Of a stretch of 13,230 nt of DNA, positions 1 through 6,245 are shown piece after piece. Origin of the DNA: Bacteroidota bacterium. Its GTDB lineage: Bacteria > Bacteroidota > Bacteroidia > NS11-12g > UBA955. Numbering within the stretch: the stretch's first letter is position 1; every line of letters starts with the position of its first letter. The position numbers and the translations under genes were made by a program. The stretch spans positions 1 through 13,230 of the forward strand of contig RGEC01000041.1 of the NCBI GenBank assembly GCA_009918425.1, written 5' to 3'. The notes under the pieces are model-generated. The model worked only from the letters and a program-made list of their open reading frames with translations, was not told the origin of the DNA and searched no databases.

Positions 1-138
1 CACAATCAGCATAAGGTCAGCACCTTTCCAGTGCATAATTTTAAACAGTGCACCCGCAATTACAATTGCAGCTCCCAAACCATAAACATAGTTCATGATT
101 ACTTTCCACCTTTTGCTTTCAAAGAAACTTTTTTCCAT
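1..138 (-). CDS. gldL: GldL/PorL, type IX secretion inner-membrane motor protein (N-terminal fragment)
   Basis: Only the first 46 codons are visible; the gene runs off the left edge. The peptide starts MEKSFFESKRW and continues into a hydrophobic helix (about residues 16-34, NYVYGLGAAIVIAGALF) followed by KIMHWKGADLML, which I recognise as the conserved N-terminus of GldL. In the family, GldL is a two-helix inner-membrane protein that forms the proton-driven rotary motor of the type IX secretion and gliding machinery together with GldM. It begins 37 nt after the gldK stop codon, so co-transcription with gldK is likely. The fragment is too short for the open reading frames called by length, but its identity is supported by both the motif and the gene order porP-gldK-gldL. 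Confidence 0.88.
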   Translation of the reverse strand, partial: MEKSFFESKRWKVIMNYVYGLGAAIVIAGALFKIMHWKGADLMLIV

Positions 139-175
139 AGTTTTTATTGTTTGTTGATTATTAGTTTTTTAGTTT

Positions 176-1531
176 TTATTTTTTGTCACGGTTTGAACGA
201 CCAATGTATGTTTGCACGCAACGGAAGCCTACATAACATTTGCTTGTATCCTGATATTCGTATGTGCGGGCTCCATTTTCGATGAAGTATGCCACATCTT
301 TCCAGCTTCCGCCACGAATTACTTTTCTTTTCATGGTAACCGGCACATCACTTCCGGGACCTCTTTCAGGCACACGGCGGTAGTTTTGACCGTTAAGATC
401 ATGAACAATGGTGTTGTTGGCTACCTGATAATCAGTCCATGTCCATTCCGAAACGTTACCATTCATATTGTAGAGTCCAAAATCATTGGGGAAATATGAA
501 TCGGCGCGAACCGGATAAACACCTCCGTCTGCTCCGTAATTGCCGCGCAGGGGCTTAAAGTTTGCCATCATACAGCCTTTGCTGTTGCGGGTGTAAGGAC
601 CACCCCAGGCATATTTATTTCCAATTCTGTTGCCACGTGCTGCATACTCCCACTCATATTCAGTAGGAAGACGGAAATCTTCTGTATTGGGCAAACCAAT
701 TTCATGCCAATAGCTGGATTTACGAATAGTTCTCCAAGCGCAGAAGGCATTTGCCTGATGCCAATTTACACCCACTACAGGATAGTCATCGTATTTGGGA
801 TGCCAGAAATAAACACGCGCCATAGGTTCATTGAAACTGTAGGTAAAGTCACGTACCCAGCAAAGTGTATCAGGATAGATAAGGGTTTCTTCATCCTTGA
901 TAAACTTGGAACGATCCATGGGGTTGTATTTGTCGCGATCCTGGTTGGCTGCACTTACGAAATCAAACCACTGGTATTTGTACATAAGTTTACGGGTGTC
1001 AATCTGGGCAAGCCCTCTGAAACGCTCACCGCCCTGATAGAACAAATCCGTCATGTCTTCCTTATGCTTTTCCCAGTCAAATGGTTTGCTGTAATCGATA
1101 TAGCGAACACCATCCTCATTTTCAGGCAGAAAATATTCATCTTCATCCAGTTTGAAACGCGCTATAGAATCTAGCACGTGATTGACAAACTGTCTGTATT
1201 CGTTGTTGGTAATTTCTGTTTCATCCATCCAGAATGCCACGATGGTCATTTGTTTGTTTGGCTCAAGGTAAGATTGAAAAACATCCTGACCTGACTGACC
1301 GGTGTGGAAAGTTCCTGAAGGTATGTATACAGTTCCCGGAGGTTGGGGATGGAACCATGGCCTCCTGTCGAGTACGCCCGTCAGATCACCCGTATCTGCG
1401 GGACCACATGCAAACAGCACTACGGAGGCAGTAATCATTGCTGCCCGCAATTTGCTGTTTGTTAATGCTTTCACCAGTTTATTTACCATTAGATTTTCAC
1501 TGATGATTCTGCTGATTATTTTCCTTTTCAT
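176..1531 (-). CDS. gldK: GldK/PorK, type IX secretion ring lipoprotein
   Basis: This is a 451-residue lipoprotein of the formylglycine-generating-enzyme (FGE)/sulfatase-modifying fold. A signal sequence ends in the lipobox LFAC, with the lipidated cysteine at residue 42. The fold fills about residues 65-440, with typical landmarks such as DETEITNNEYRQF (103-115), RLPTEYEWEYAARG (287-300), NMNGNVSEWTW (355-365), RGGSW (406-410) and VGFRC near the end. In the family, GldK forms a periplasmic ring with GldN beneath the outer membrane. The position between a PorP/SprF-like gene and gldL separates it from the related GldJ. The catalytic cysteine pair of true FGE enzymes is not present after RGGS, so a structural role is expected. 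Met15 (about position 1489) is an equally reasonable start and would give a more usual signal-peptide length with the cysteine at residue 28. A promoter match lies 37 nt upstream of the first Met. Confidence 0.92.
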   Translation of the reverse strand: MKRKIISRIISENLMVNKLVKALTNSKLRAAMITASVVLFACGPADTGDLTGVLDRRPWFHPQPPGTVYIPSGTFHTGQSGQDVFQSYLEPNKQMTIVAFWMDETEITNNEYRQFVNHVLDSIARFKLDEDEYFLPENEDGVRYIDYSKPFDWEKHKEDMTDLFYQGGERFRGLAQIDTRKLMYKYQWFDFVSAANQDRDKYNPMDRSKFIKDEETLIYPDTLCWVRDFTYSFNEPMARVYFWHPKYDDYPVVGVNWHQANAFCAWRTIRKSSYWHEIGLPNTEDFRLPTEYEWEYAARGNRIGNKYAWGGPYTRNSKGCMMANFKPLRGNYGADGGVYPVRADSYFPNDFGLYNMNGNVSEWTWTDYQVANNTIVHDLNGQNYRRVPERGPGSDVPVTMKRKVIRGGSWKDVAYFIENGARTYEYQDTSKCYVGFRCVQTYIGRSNRDKK

Positions 1532-1568
1532 CTGGCAGTTTCGTTTTTGTGTATTATACGTGAAGTTG

Positions 1569-1598
1569 CAAAAATAGGTTTTTGTAATGAATACGCAA
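1569..1598 (-). promoter_or_regulatory. Predicted Bacteroidota-type promoter of gldK
   Basis: On the minus strand a TTG (1596-1598) is followed after 19 nt by TATTTTTG (1569-1576), a full match to the Bacteroidota -33/-7 consensus TTG-N19-TAnnTTTG. The box ends 37 nt before the gldK ATG. It lies in the 130-nt gap behind the porP-like gene, which suggests that gldKL and whatever follows can be transcribed independently of porP. The call rests on motif and spacing only. Confidence 0.5.
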
Positions 1599-1661
1599 CT
1601 ATTTTTTTATTCTTTACAATGTATAACGATTGATTATAATAATTATTGTGTGACTTAAATT

Positions 1662-2783
1662 TTATTCCAGATCTTTAGACCTATTCATATACCGGGGATG
1701 GCGATATACCTTTTCATGTCTTTCAGGCAATGCTATTTTAAAACAATAATTCACCTGTAATTCATGCGTTCCATTGCTACTGCGGCGCAGGCTTTGCAAG
1801 GTTATATCATAGGAATATCCAATTCTAAAGAGCTGTGTTCCCATTCCATTGGGTGAATTTCCTTTAATGGGAGGGTAATAGCCTAATAAAATTGATGCGG
1901 CATCAAGTCCCAAACCCTGACCTCTTATAGAAAGACCACCTGCAAAGGTATTATTCCAGGTTACTACACCCTGTGGAGTAAACTGCGGTTTCACAAAACC
2001 ACCCTGCTCCATTACCGTTTTAATCATAATGCTGGGATCGAGGGTTAATGCGGGATTGCCGAGAAATTGTTCTTTTGTAAATCCTGCCATAATGTAAAGG
2101 TGTCGGGCAGACTTTACGTTAATTGCACCGCCTGAAGCAGCGTAATTGTATTCTTTAGGATTGATGTGTGACATTGAAATACCTGCGTAGAGGTCTTTCA
2201 TGTTGGGATTAGAATACCACACTCCCGCACCCAGTTCTGTTTTGGTATCACCTTGTTTGTTGGTTGGAACCAAAGGATCATTGGGGTCGTGAGCGCGCAT
2301 TTTGGTACCATCAATCTGGCGGGTAATGCTGGTAACATCAAATCCCAAACGAATGCTGCTTCCGTCTGCAAGATTGTAGGCACCTGCCAGACCGCCTCGC
2401 ATGTAAGTATTGGATTCGTAAGCGATAACATCGTTCGTAAAACTAAAAAATGCACCACCATAGTTGGTTAGCGCACCGGCACTATTTTTAATATTGATTG
2501 GCGCAGAAAAACCAAAAGCATTGGTTTTGGGCATAACGTTGTTGATGAAGTTTACCGGCGCAGAACCTGACTGGGTTTTGAAATAGCCGGTCTCATCCGT
2601 CAGGCCCATCCACTGCCTGTGGGCATTGGCATTTACGCAAAAACTACCTGAGGCACCTGCATAGGCAGGATTGAACAGGATTTTGTTGAATGCATAATGC
2701 GTATAATAGGGATCTTGCTGCGAAAACCCCTTGAAAGGCAATGCCAGCGAGGCCAGCAGCACTATTGATAGTTTATTCCTCAT
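1662..2783 (-). CDS. PorP/SprF family type IX secretion outer-membrane protein
   Basis: This is a 373-residue protein starting at the ATG for MRNKLSIVLLASLALPFKG; an upstream in-frame TTG at 2813 would place ten extra residues before the signal peptide and is less likely. Cleavage after FSQ would leave QDPYYTHYAFNKILFNPAYAGASGSF. This is the hallmark start of PorP/SprF proteins: a Q-D-P-x-x-[ST]-x-Y segment, then F-N-P-A-Y-A-G. The rest is glycine- and aromatic-rich with alternating hydrophobic residues, as expected for an outer-membrane beta-barrel. Family members interact with the GldK/GldN ring, and some are needed for export of specific adhesins such as SprB. It lies directly upstream of gldK, the arrangement of the porPKLMN cluster. 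Bacteroidota genomes carry many paralogues, so whether this is the core PorP or an SprF-like copy cannot be settled here. Confidence 0.87.
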   Translation of the reverse strand: MRNKLSIVLLASLALPFKGFSQQDPYYTHYAFNKILFNPAYAGASGSFCVNANAHRQWMGLTDETGYFKTQSGSAPVNFINNVMPKTNAFGFSAPINIKNSAGALTNYGGAFFSFTNDVIAYESNTYMRGGLAGAYNLADGSSIRLGFDVTSITRQIDGTKMRAHDPNDPLVPTNKQGDTKTELGAGVWYSNPNMKDLYAGISMSHINPKEYNYAASGGAINVKSARHLYIMAGFTKEQFLGNPALTLDPSIMIKTVMEQGGFVKPQFTPQGVVTWNNTFAGGLSIRGQGLGLDAASILLGYYPPIKGNSPNGMGTQLFRIGYSYDITLQSLRRSSNGTHELQVNYCFKIALPERHEKVYRHPRYMNRSKDLE

Positions 2784-3059
2784 GAACACTACACTTGTAT
2801 CGTTAATCCACAAATTTGGGGGTTTCTGTATGAATGTGCAAGTTTTTTACATAATTTTTTATTTGCCATATTAAATCGGTGTGAACAACCCAAAAATTTA
2901 GGTGAATTACAAAAAACAAAAATATGACTGCTTAAATATTTGATTTTCTACACTTTAAACACATTTTAAAAGTATTGATAATACGTGGATAACAAAACCT
3001 GAAATCCTATTGGTGTCCAATGTATTTTACATAATCTTGTAAACAAATTTATACAGATT
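2784..3059. promoter_or_regulatory. Divergent intergenic region between porP-like gene and response regulator
   Basis: This 276-nt, strongly A/T-rich stretch separates two divergent genes and must hold both promoters. On the minus strand, TATTTTTG at 2917-2924 matches the -7 element for the porP-like gene, but I find no good -33 TTG at the usual distance. An alternative, AATTTTTG with a TTTG 18 nt upstream, overlaps the same area. On the plus strand a better match is listed separately at 3010-3039. Two short perfect dyads with 5-bp arms and 3-nt spacers are present: GTATT-GAT-AATAC at 2972-2984 and ATTGG-TGT-CCAAT at 3009-3021. No small ORF or RNA gene is recognisable. Confidence 0.45.
3010..3039 (+). 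promoter_or_regulatory. Predicted promoter of the sigma-54 response regulator gene, with overlapping dyad
   Basis: TTG (3010-3012) is followed after 19 nt by TAATCTTG (3032-3039), one mismatch from TAnnTTTG, and the box ends 20 nt before the ATG. The -33 element lies inside the inverted repeat ATTGG-TGT-CCAAT (3009-3021), so a protein bound to the dyad would block this promoter. Support is motif-level only. Confidence 0.38.
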
Positions 3060-4415
3060 ATGCCATCTATTTTGGTCATTGATGATGAAGCTGCAATCAG
3101 GGAAACCCTGAAAGAGATTCTAGAGTACGAAAAGTACGAGGTAACCCTTGCGGAGGACGGGGCAAAAGGTTTACAACTGTTACAGAAAAACAGTTATGAT
3201 GTGGTATTGAGCGATGTAAAAATGCCGGGAATTGACGGTATGGAATTGCTTGACAGGGTGCAGGCCTTGGCTCCTGATGTACCCATGGTAATGATATCAG
3301 GGCATGGCACTGTTGAAATGGCTATTGAAGCCACAAAAAAAGGCGCATACGATTTTATCACGAAGCCACCGGATTTAAATCGATTGTTGATTACCCTACG
3401 CAATGCAGTAGACCGAAACAATCTTGTTTCTGAAACGAAGGTTTTGAAGCGAAAAGCGGCTAAAACCTATGATATTATAGGAGAAACGCCGGCGATTCTG
3501 AAAATAAAAGAAACCATTGAAAAAGTTGCCCCAACGGAAGCCCGCGTTCTGGTTACCGGTGAAAACGGAACCGGCAAGGAATTGGTAGCACGATGGATTC
3601 ATGAAAAAAGCCCAAGGGCCAATATGCCATTAGTGGAAGTTAACTGCGCCAGCATACCTTCTGAACTTATTGAAAGTGAATTGTTCGGGCATGAAAAAGG
3701 CAGTTTTACAAGCGCTATTAAGCAACGCATTGGTAAATTTGAACAGGCTCACGGCGGAACCTTATTCCTGGATGAAATCGGAGACATGAGCATGGCGGCT
3801 CAGGCAAAAGTGCTCAGGGCCATACAGGAAGGGCGGATCACACGCGTTGGTGGGGATCGAGAGATTAAGGTTGACGTCAGAATTGTTGCGGCTACCAATA
3901 AAAATCTGCTGGAAGAGATTGAAAAAGGCAACTTCCGCATGGATCTTTACCATCGCCTATCGGTTATATTGATTCATGTGCCTACACTTAATGAGCGTAC
4001 CGATGACATTCCTACCATAGCCGCAAATTTCCTGGAAAATATTTGTGCTGAAAACGGCCTTCCGTCAAAAAAATTTACGACTGATGCATATGAAGCACTT
4101 AAGGAAGTGAACTGGACCGGCAATATTCGTGAATTGCACAACGTAGTAGAACGTCTGGTAATTTTGTGTGGTGAAGAAATTACGGGTGATGATGTTTTCA
4201 TATACAGCAATCCTGCCCAGCGAGGTTCAGATCCTTTTGGCGTGGTGGACAATTACGCAACCCTTCAGGATTTCAGGGATTGGGCTGAAAAAGTATTCAT
4301 TGAGCGTAAGCTGATTCAGAATGCGTGGAACGTTGCCAAAACTGCGCAGGAGATTGACATTCAGCGCAGCCACCTCTACAATAAGATTGAAAAATACAAT
4401 CTGAAAAGGCGTTAA
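3060..4415 (+). CDS. Sigma-54-dependent response regulator (NtrC/AtoC family)
   Basis: This 451-residue protein has the classic three-domain layout. A CheY-like receiver spans about 1-120, with acidic D8/D9, phosphoacceptor D52, S80 and K102. An AAA+ sigma-54 activator domain spans about 137-375, with Walker A GENGTGKE (167-174), Walker B GTLFLDEIGD (233-242), sensor AATN (277-280) and arginine-finger candidates R293 and R299. A Fis-like helix-turn-helix lies at about 415-448. The loop that contacts sigma-54, GAFTGA in most members, reads GSFTSA (214-219). It should activate RpoN promoters by ATP hydrolysis once phosphorylated. No histidine kinase is encoded nearby, and the signal and targets are unknown. 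It is transcribed divergently from the type IX secretion genes and overlaps the following Sua5 gene by one base. The family call is secure; the physiological role is not. Confidence 0.95.
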   Translation: MPSILVIDDEAAIRETLKEILEYEKYEVTLAEDGAKGLQLLQKNSYDVVLSDVKMPGIDGMELLDRVQALAPDVPMVMISGHGTVEMAIEATKKGAYDFITKPPDLNRLLITLRNAVDRNNLVSETKVLKRKAAKTYDIIGETPAILKIKETIEKVAPTEARVLVTGENGTGKELVARWIHEKSPRANMPLVEVNCASIPSELIESELFGHEKGSFTSAIKQRIGKFEQAHGGTLFLDEIGDMSMAAQAKVLRAIQEGRITRVGGDREIKVDVRIVAATNKNLLEEIEKGNFRMDLYHRLSVILIHVPTLNERTDDIPTIAANFLENICAENGLPSKKFTTDAYEALKEVNWTGNIRELHNVVERLVILCGEEITGDDVFIYSNPAQRGSDPFGVVDNYATLQDFRDWAEKVFIERKLIQNAWNVAKTAQEIDIQRSHLYNKIEKYNLKRR

Positions 4416-5362
4416 TGGTACAACCGGGCTCCGATATGGAAGCTGCCGCAATCTGCCTGCGAAAGGGAGACATTGTAGGTATACCTACGGAAACTGTATA
4501 CGGACTGGCTGCAAATGCTTTGAACGCCGATGCTGTAGCCAAAATTTTCACAGCCAAAAACCGGCCTTATTTTGATCCGCTGATTGTGCATGTACACAGC
4601 ATTTCTGAGGCGTTAAAGTATGTGCATTCCATGCCGGAGAAAGCAAAACTTCTTGCTGAAGAGTTCTGGCCCGGACCACTGACGCTGGTTTTGCCTAAAA
4701 AAGAAATTATTCCTGACCTGGTTACTGCAGGCCATAATACAGTTGGCATAAGGGTTCCCTCCCACCCTGTCTGCCTCGAATTGCTTCAGCAACTGGACTT
4801 TCCTCTTGCAGCACCCAGCGCCAATCCTTTTGGCTATGTGAGTCCAACTACTGCAAAGCATGTGGCCGATCAGCTGGGAGAAAAGGTTTGTTATATTTTG
4901 GATGGAGGCCCTTGTATGGTGGGTGTGGAAAGCACCATCGTGGGATTCCCACAGGGTGAGCCCGTGATTTATCGCCTTGGCGGTATTGCAGTGGAGCAGA
5001 TTACTGAGATTATTGGGCCTGTAGCAGAGCAAATTTCTGCCGGTAGCAATCCTTCGGCACCTGGACAGCTGGATGTGCATTACAGTCCACGATGCAAATT
5101 GATTCTATCCGATTACACTGAAGTTAACGACTCGGAAAGTACATGCTATTTGAGGTACAGTGCTCCCATTCAAGGAATTGATTTATCGCGTCAATTCATA
5201 CTCAGTCCGAATAGAAATCCTGAGGAAGCAGCCGTAAATTTATTTGCTACGCTAAGAATGACGGATGCTGCGGGTTATAGCCTTATTGTGGCAGAATTGC
5301 TACCTGAGACCGGACTGGGACGAGCCATTAATGACCGACTGCGTCGGGCAGCAGCCAAATAA
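4415..5362 (+). CDS. L-threonylcarbamoyladenylate synthase, Sua5 type
   Basis: This 315-residue protein makes threonylcarbamoyl-AMP from threonine, bicarbonate and ATP, the first step of t6A synthesis at position 37 of ANN-decoding tRNAs. The YrdC domain fills about 10-205, with GIPTETVYGLA (22-32), KNRP (48-51), FWPGPLTLVL (84-93), VGIRVPSHP (110-118), APSAN (133-137) and ESTIV (172-176). A linker with APGQLDVHYSPR (215-226) leads into a shorter C-terminal Sua5 domain (about 228-315), so this is the two-domain Sua5 form rather than the single-domain TsaC form. The ATG shares its A with the stop codon of the response regulator (TAATG), so the two genes should be co-transcribed and translationally coupled. 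The 3' end faces the hydrolase pseudogene tail to tail with one base between stop codons and no room for a separate terminator. Confidence 0.95.
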   Translation: MVQPGSDMEAAAICLRKGDIVGIPTETVYGLAANALNADAVAKIFTAKNRPYFDPLIVHVHSISEALKYVHSMPEKAKLLAEEFWPGPLTLVLPKKEIIPDLVTAGHNTVGIRVPSHPVCLELLQQLDFPLAAPSANPFGYVSPTTAKHVADQLGEKVCYILDGGPCMVGVESTIVGFPQGEPVIYRLGGIAVEQITEIIGPVAEQISAGSNPSAPGQLDVHYSPRCKLILSDYTEVNDSESTCYLRYSAPIQGIDLSRQFILSPNRNPEEAAVNLFATLRMTDAAGYSLIVAELLPETGLGRAINDRLRRAAAK

Positions 5363-5363
5363 G

Positions 5364-6067
5364 TCAGTCCAGAATAAAATCCAGTGTATTGGTTAGAAGT
5401 TCAACCGTTTGTTTGGATAGCTTAGCCGGTGCAGGGTGCGGCGTATTGAATGTATGATCGGCATCGTCCATTTTCACCATTAGCGCGTGCCAGCACTCAT
5501 CGTGCAGTTTTTCGGAGTGTATTACCGGAACCGATTTGTCTTCCAGTCCGTGAATCAACAACAGCGGTATCTGCAAAGAACCTGCTGCTTCCATAACATT
5601 GTATTTTTCTTCATTTGTCATCAAATCTTGCCAATAGCTGTAGTTGAGCGGCATTTGCTGGCCTGTACGGGCATTGGGTATTATTAACGCACCCTCCTTT
5701 TCCCATTTTTTCAAATCCGCAGAAGCAAACATGGAAGCATAATGGGCAACGGGCGCCCAGTAATTACGGATTGTATCTCGGACAACTCCCGTGAAATGGT
5801 ATTTTGTGCGAATAAATCCAACCGGGTAAATTCTTCGCATTGAGCCTCGTCTACGCCATTAAAAGAATGATTAAAGGTAAGTACAGCCACATTCTCCGGA
5901 CAGAAATAATCGGCAATGCGGGGAAAGAAGCCCCAGTCTCTGAAACCTTTAAATCCATGACAGAAAATGAACACAGGTACATCTATCTCCTTTTCGGGAA
6001 GAAAAAGGTGTGCATGTATCTGCTGGTTTTCAGATCCCGGAATAACAAGTTGAATTTTTTCTGCCAT
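5364..6067 (-). pseudogene. Alpha/beta hydrolase, broken by internal deletion and frameshift
   Basis: Two overlapping open frames together resemble one alpha/beta hydrolase. The upstream frame (6067 down to 5711) opens MAEKIQLVIPGSENQQIHAHLFLP and has HGFKGFRDWGFFPRIADYF (37-55), the oxyanion-side motif of this hydrolase group, then reads sensibly to about residue 102 (SEIQSVI) before a short nonsense tail. The downstream frame (down to 5364) becomes hydrolase-like from about PVAHYASMFASADLKKWEKEG, continues with IIPNARTGQQMPLNY, and contains the expected catalytic Asp (GLEDKSVP) and His (DADHTF). The intervening strand with the G-x-S-x-G nucleophile elbow is absent: the two halves join within about 20 nt near 5740-5762, with no sequence left to encode it. 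I infer loss of roughly 50-60 codons plus a frame change, which would abolish activity. The start codon lies 4 nt after the tRNA terminator. A sequencing or assembly artefact is the main alternative. Confidence 0.75.
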
Positions 6068-6071
6068 GCAT

Positions 6072-6099
6072 AAAAAAAGCCTTGAATGGCAAGGCTTTT
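6072..6099 (-). terminator. Rho-independent terminator of the tRNA-Leu gene
   Basis: On the minus strand, a perfect 10-bp stem AAAAGCCTTG / CAAGGCTTTT (6075-6084 with 6090-6099) encloses the 5-nt loop CCATT and runs into a 7-T tract ending at 6072. It lies just after the tRNA-Leu gene. The A-run on the other side makes it potentially active in both directions. Confidence 0.75.
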
Positions 6100-6105
6100 C
6101 TGTTG

Positions 6106-6189
6106 TACCCGGGGCCGGGCTCGAACCGGCACGAGTGTTACCCCATTGGTGTTTGAGACCAACGCGTCTACCAATTCCGCCACCCGGGC
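6106..6189 (-). tRNA. tRNA-Leu (anticodon CAA)
   Basis: The minus strand folds as a class II tRNA of 84 nt. The acceptor strands are GCCCGGG and CCCGGGT, with A as discriminator. The D-arm has GCG/CGC around a loop containing TTGG, and the anticodon arm is TTGGT-CTCAAAC-ACCAA, giving anticodon CAA. A long variable arm of about 15 nt (TGGGGTAACACTCGT region) is typical of leucine tRNAs. The T-arm is GCCGG-TTCGAGC-CCGGC. It reads UUG leucine codons. The 3' CCA is not encoded (the next bases are CAA), and the first acceptor pair is G1-U72. A predicted -7 promoter box ends 12 nt upstream, and a strong hairpin terminator begins 6 nt downstream. Confidence 0.95.
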
Positions 6190-6201
6190 AAAGTGGGACT
6201 G

Positions 6202-6209
6202 CAAAAATA
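6202..6209 (-). promoter_or_regulatory. Predicted -7 element of the tRNA-Leu promoter
   Basis: TATTTTTG on the minus strand is an exact TAnnTTTG match ending 12 nt before the first base of the tRNA. No convincing -33 TTG is present at 19-20 nt. The box coincides with the T-rich tail of a small hairpin at 6210-6222. Confidence 0.42.
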
Positions 6210-6222
6210 CGGGTTTCACCCG
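6203..6222 (-). terminator. Possible short terminator behind the phosphodiesterase gene
   Basis: On the minus strand, CGGGT-GAA-ACCCG (6210-6222) forms a 5-bp GC-rich hairpin with a 3-nt loop, followed directly by TATTTTT. It begins 23 nt after the phosphodiesterase stop codon and could end the five-gene operon. The stem is short and the T-tract is interrupted by one A, so strength is uncertain. Confidence 0.35.
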
Positions 6223-6245
6223 AATTTCAGCATGCTAAATTTCAT

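Noticed and set aside
704..1174. 156-codon open frame on the plus strand
   Set aside because: It is antisense to gldK and shows no family signature; gldK is supported by its lipobox and conserved FGE-fold motifs.
1620..1650. A/T-only dyad (AATAATTATT) behind the porP-like gene, considered as a terminator
   Set aside because: The stem has no G-C pairs and no adjacent T-tract in the right place; background A/T richness explains it.
3305..3320. TGGCAC resembling a sigma-54 -24 element
   Set aside because: The -12 half (TTGC) is missing at the correct spacing and the site lies inside the receiver-domain coding sequence.
4613..5080. 155-codon open frame on the minus strand
   Set aside because: It is antisense to the YrdC domain of the Sua5 gene and looks like a shadow.
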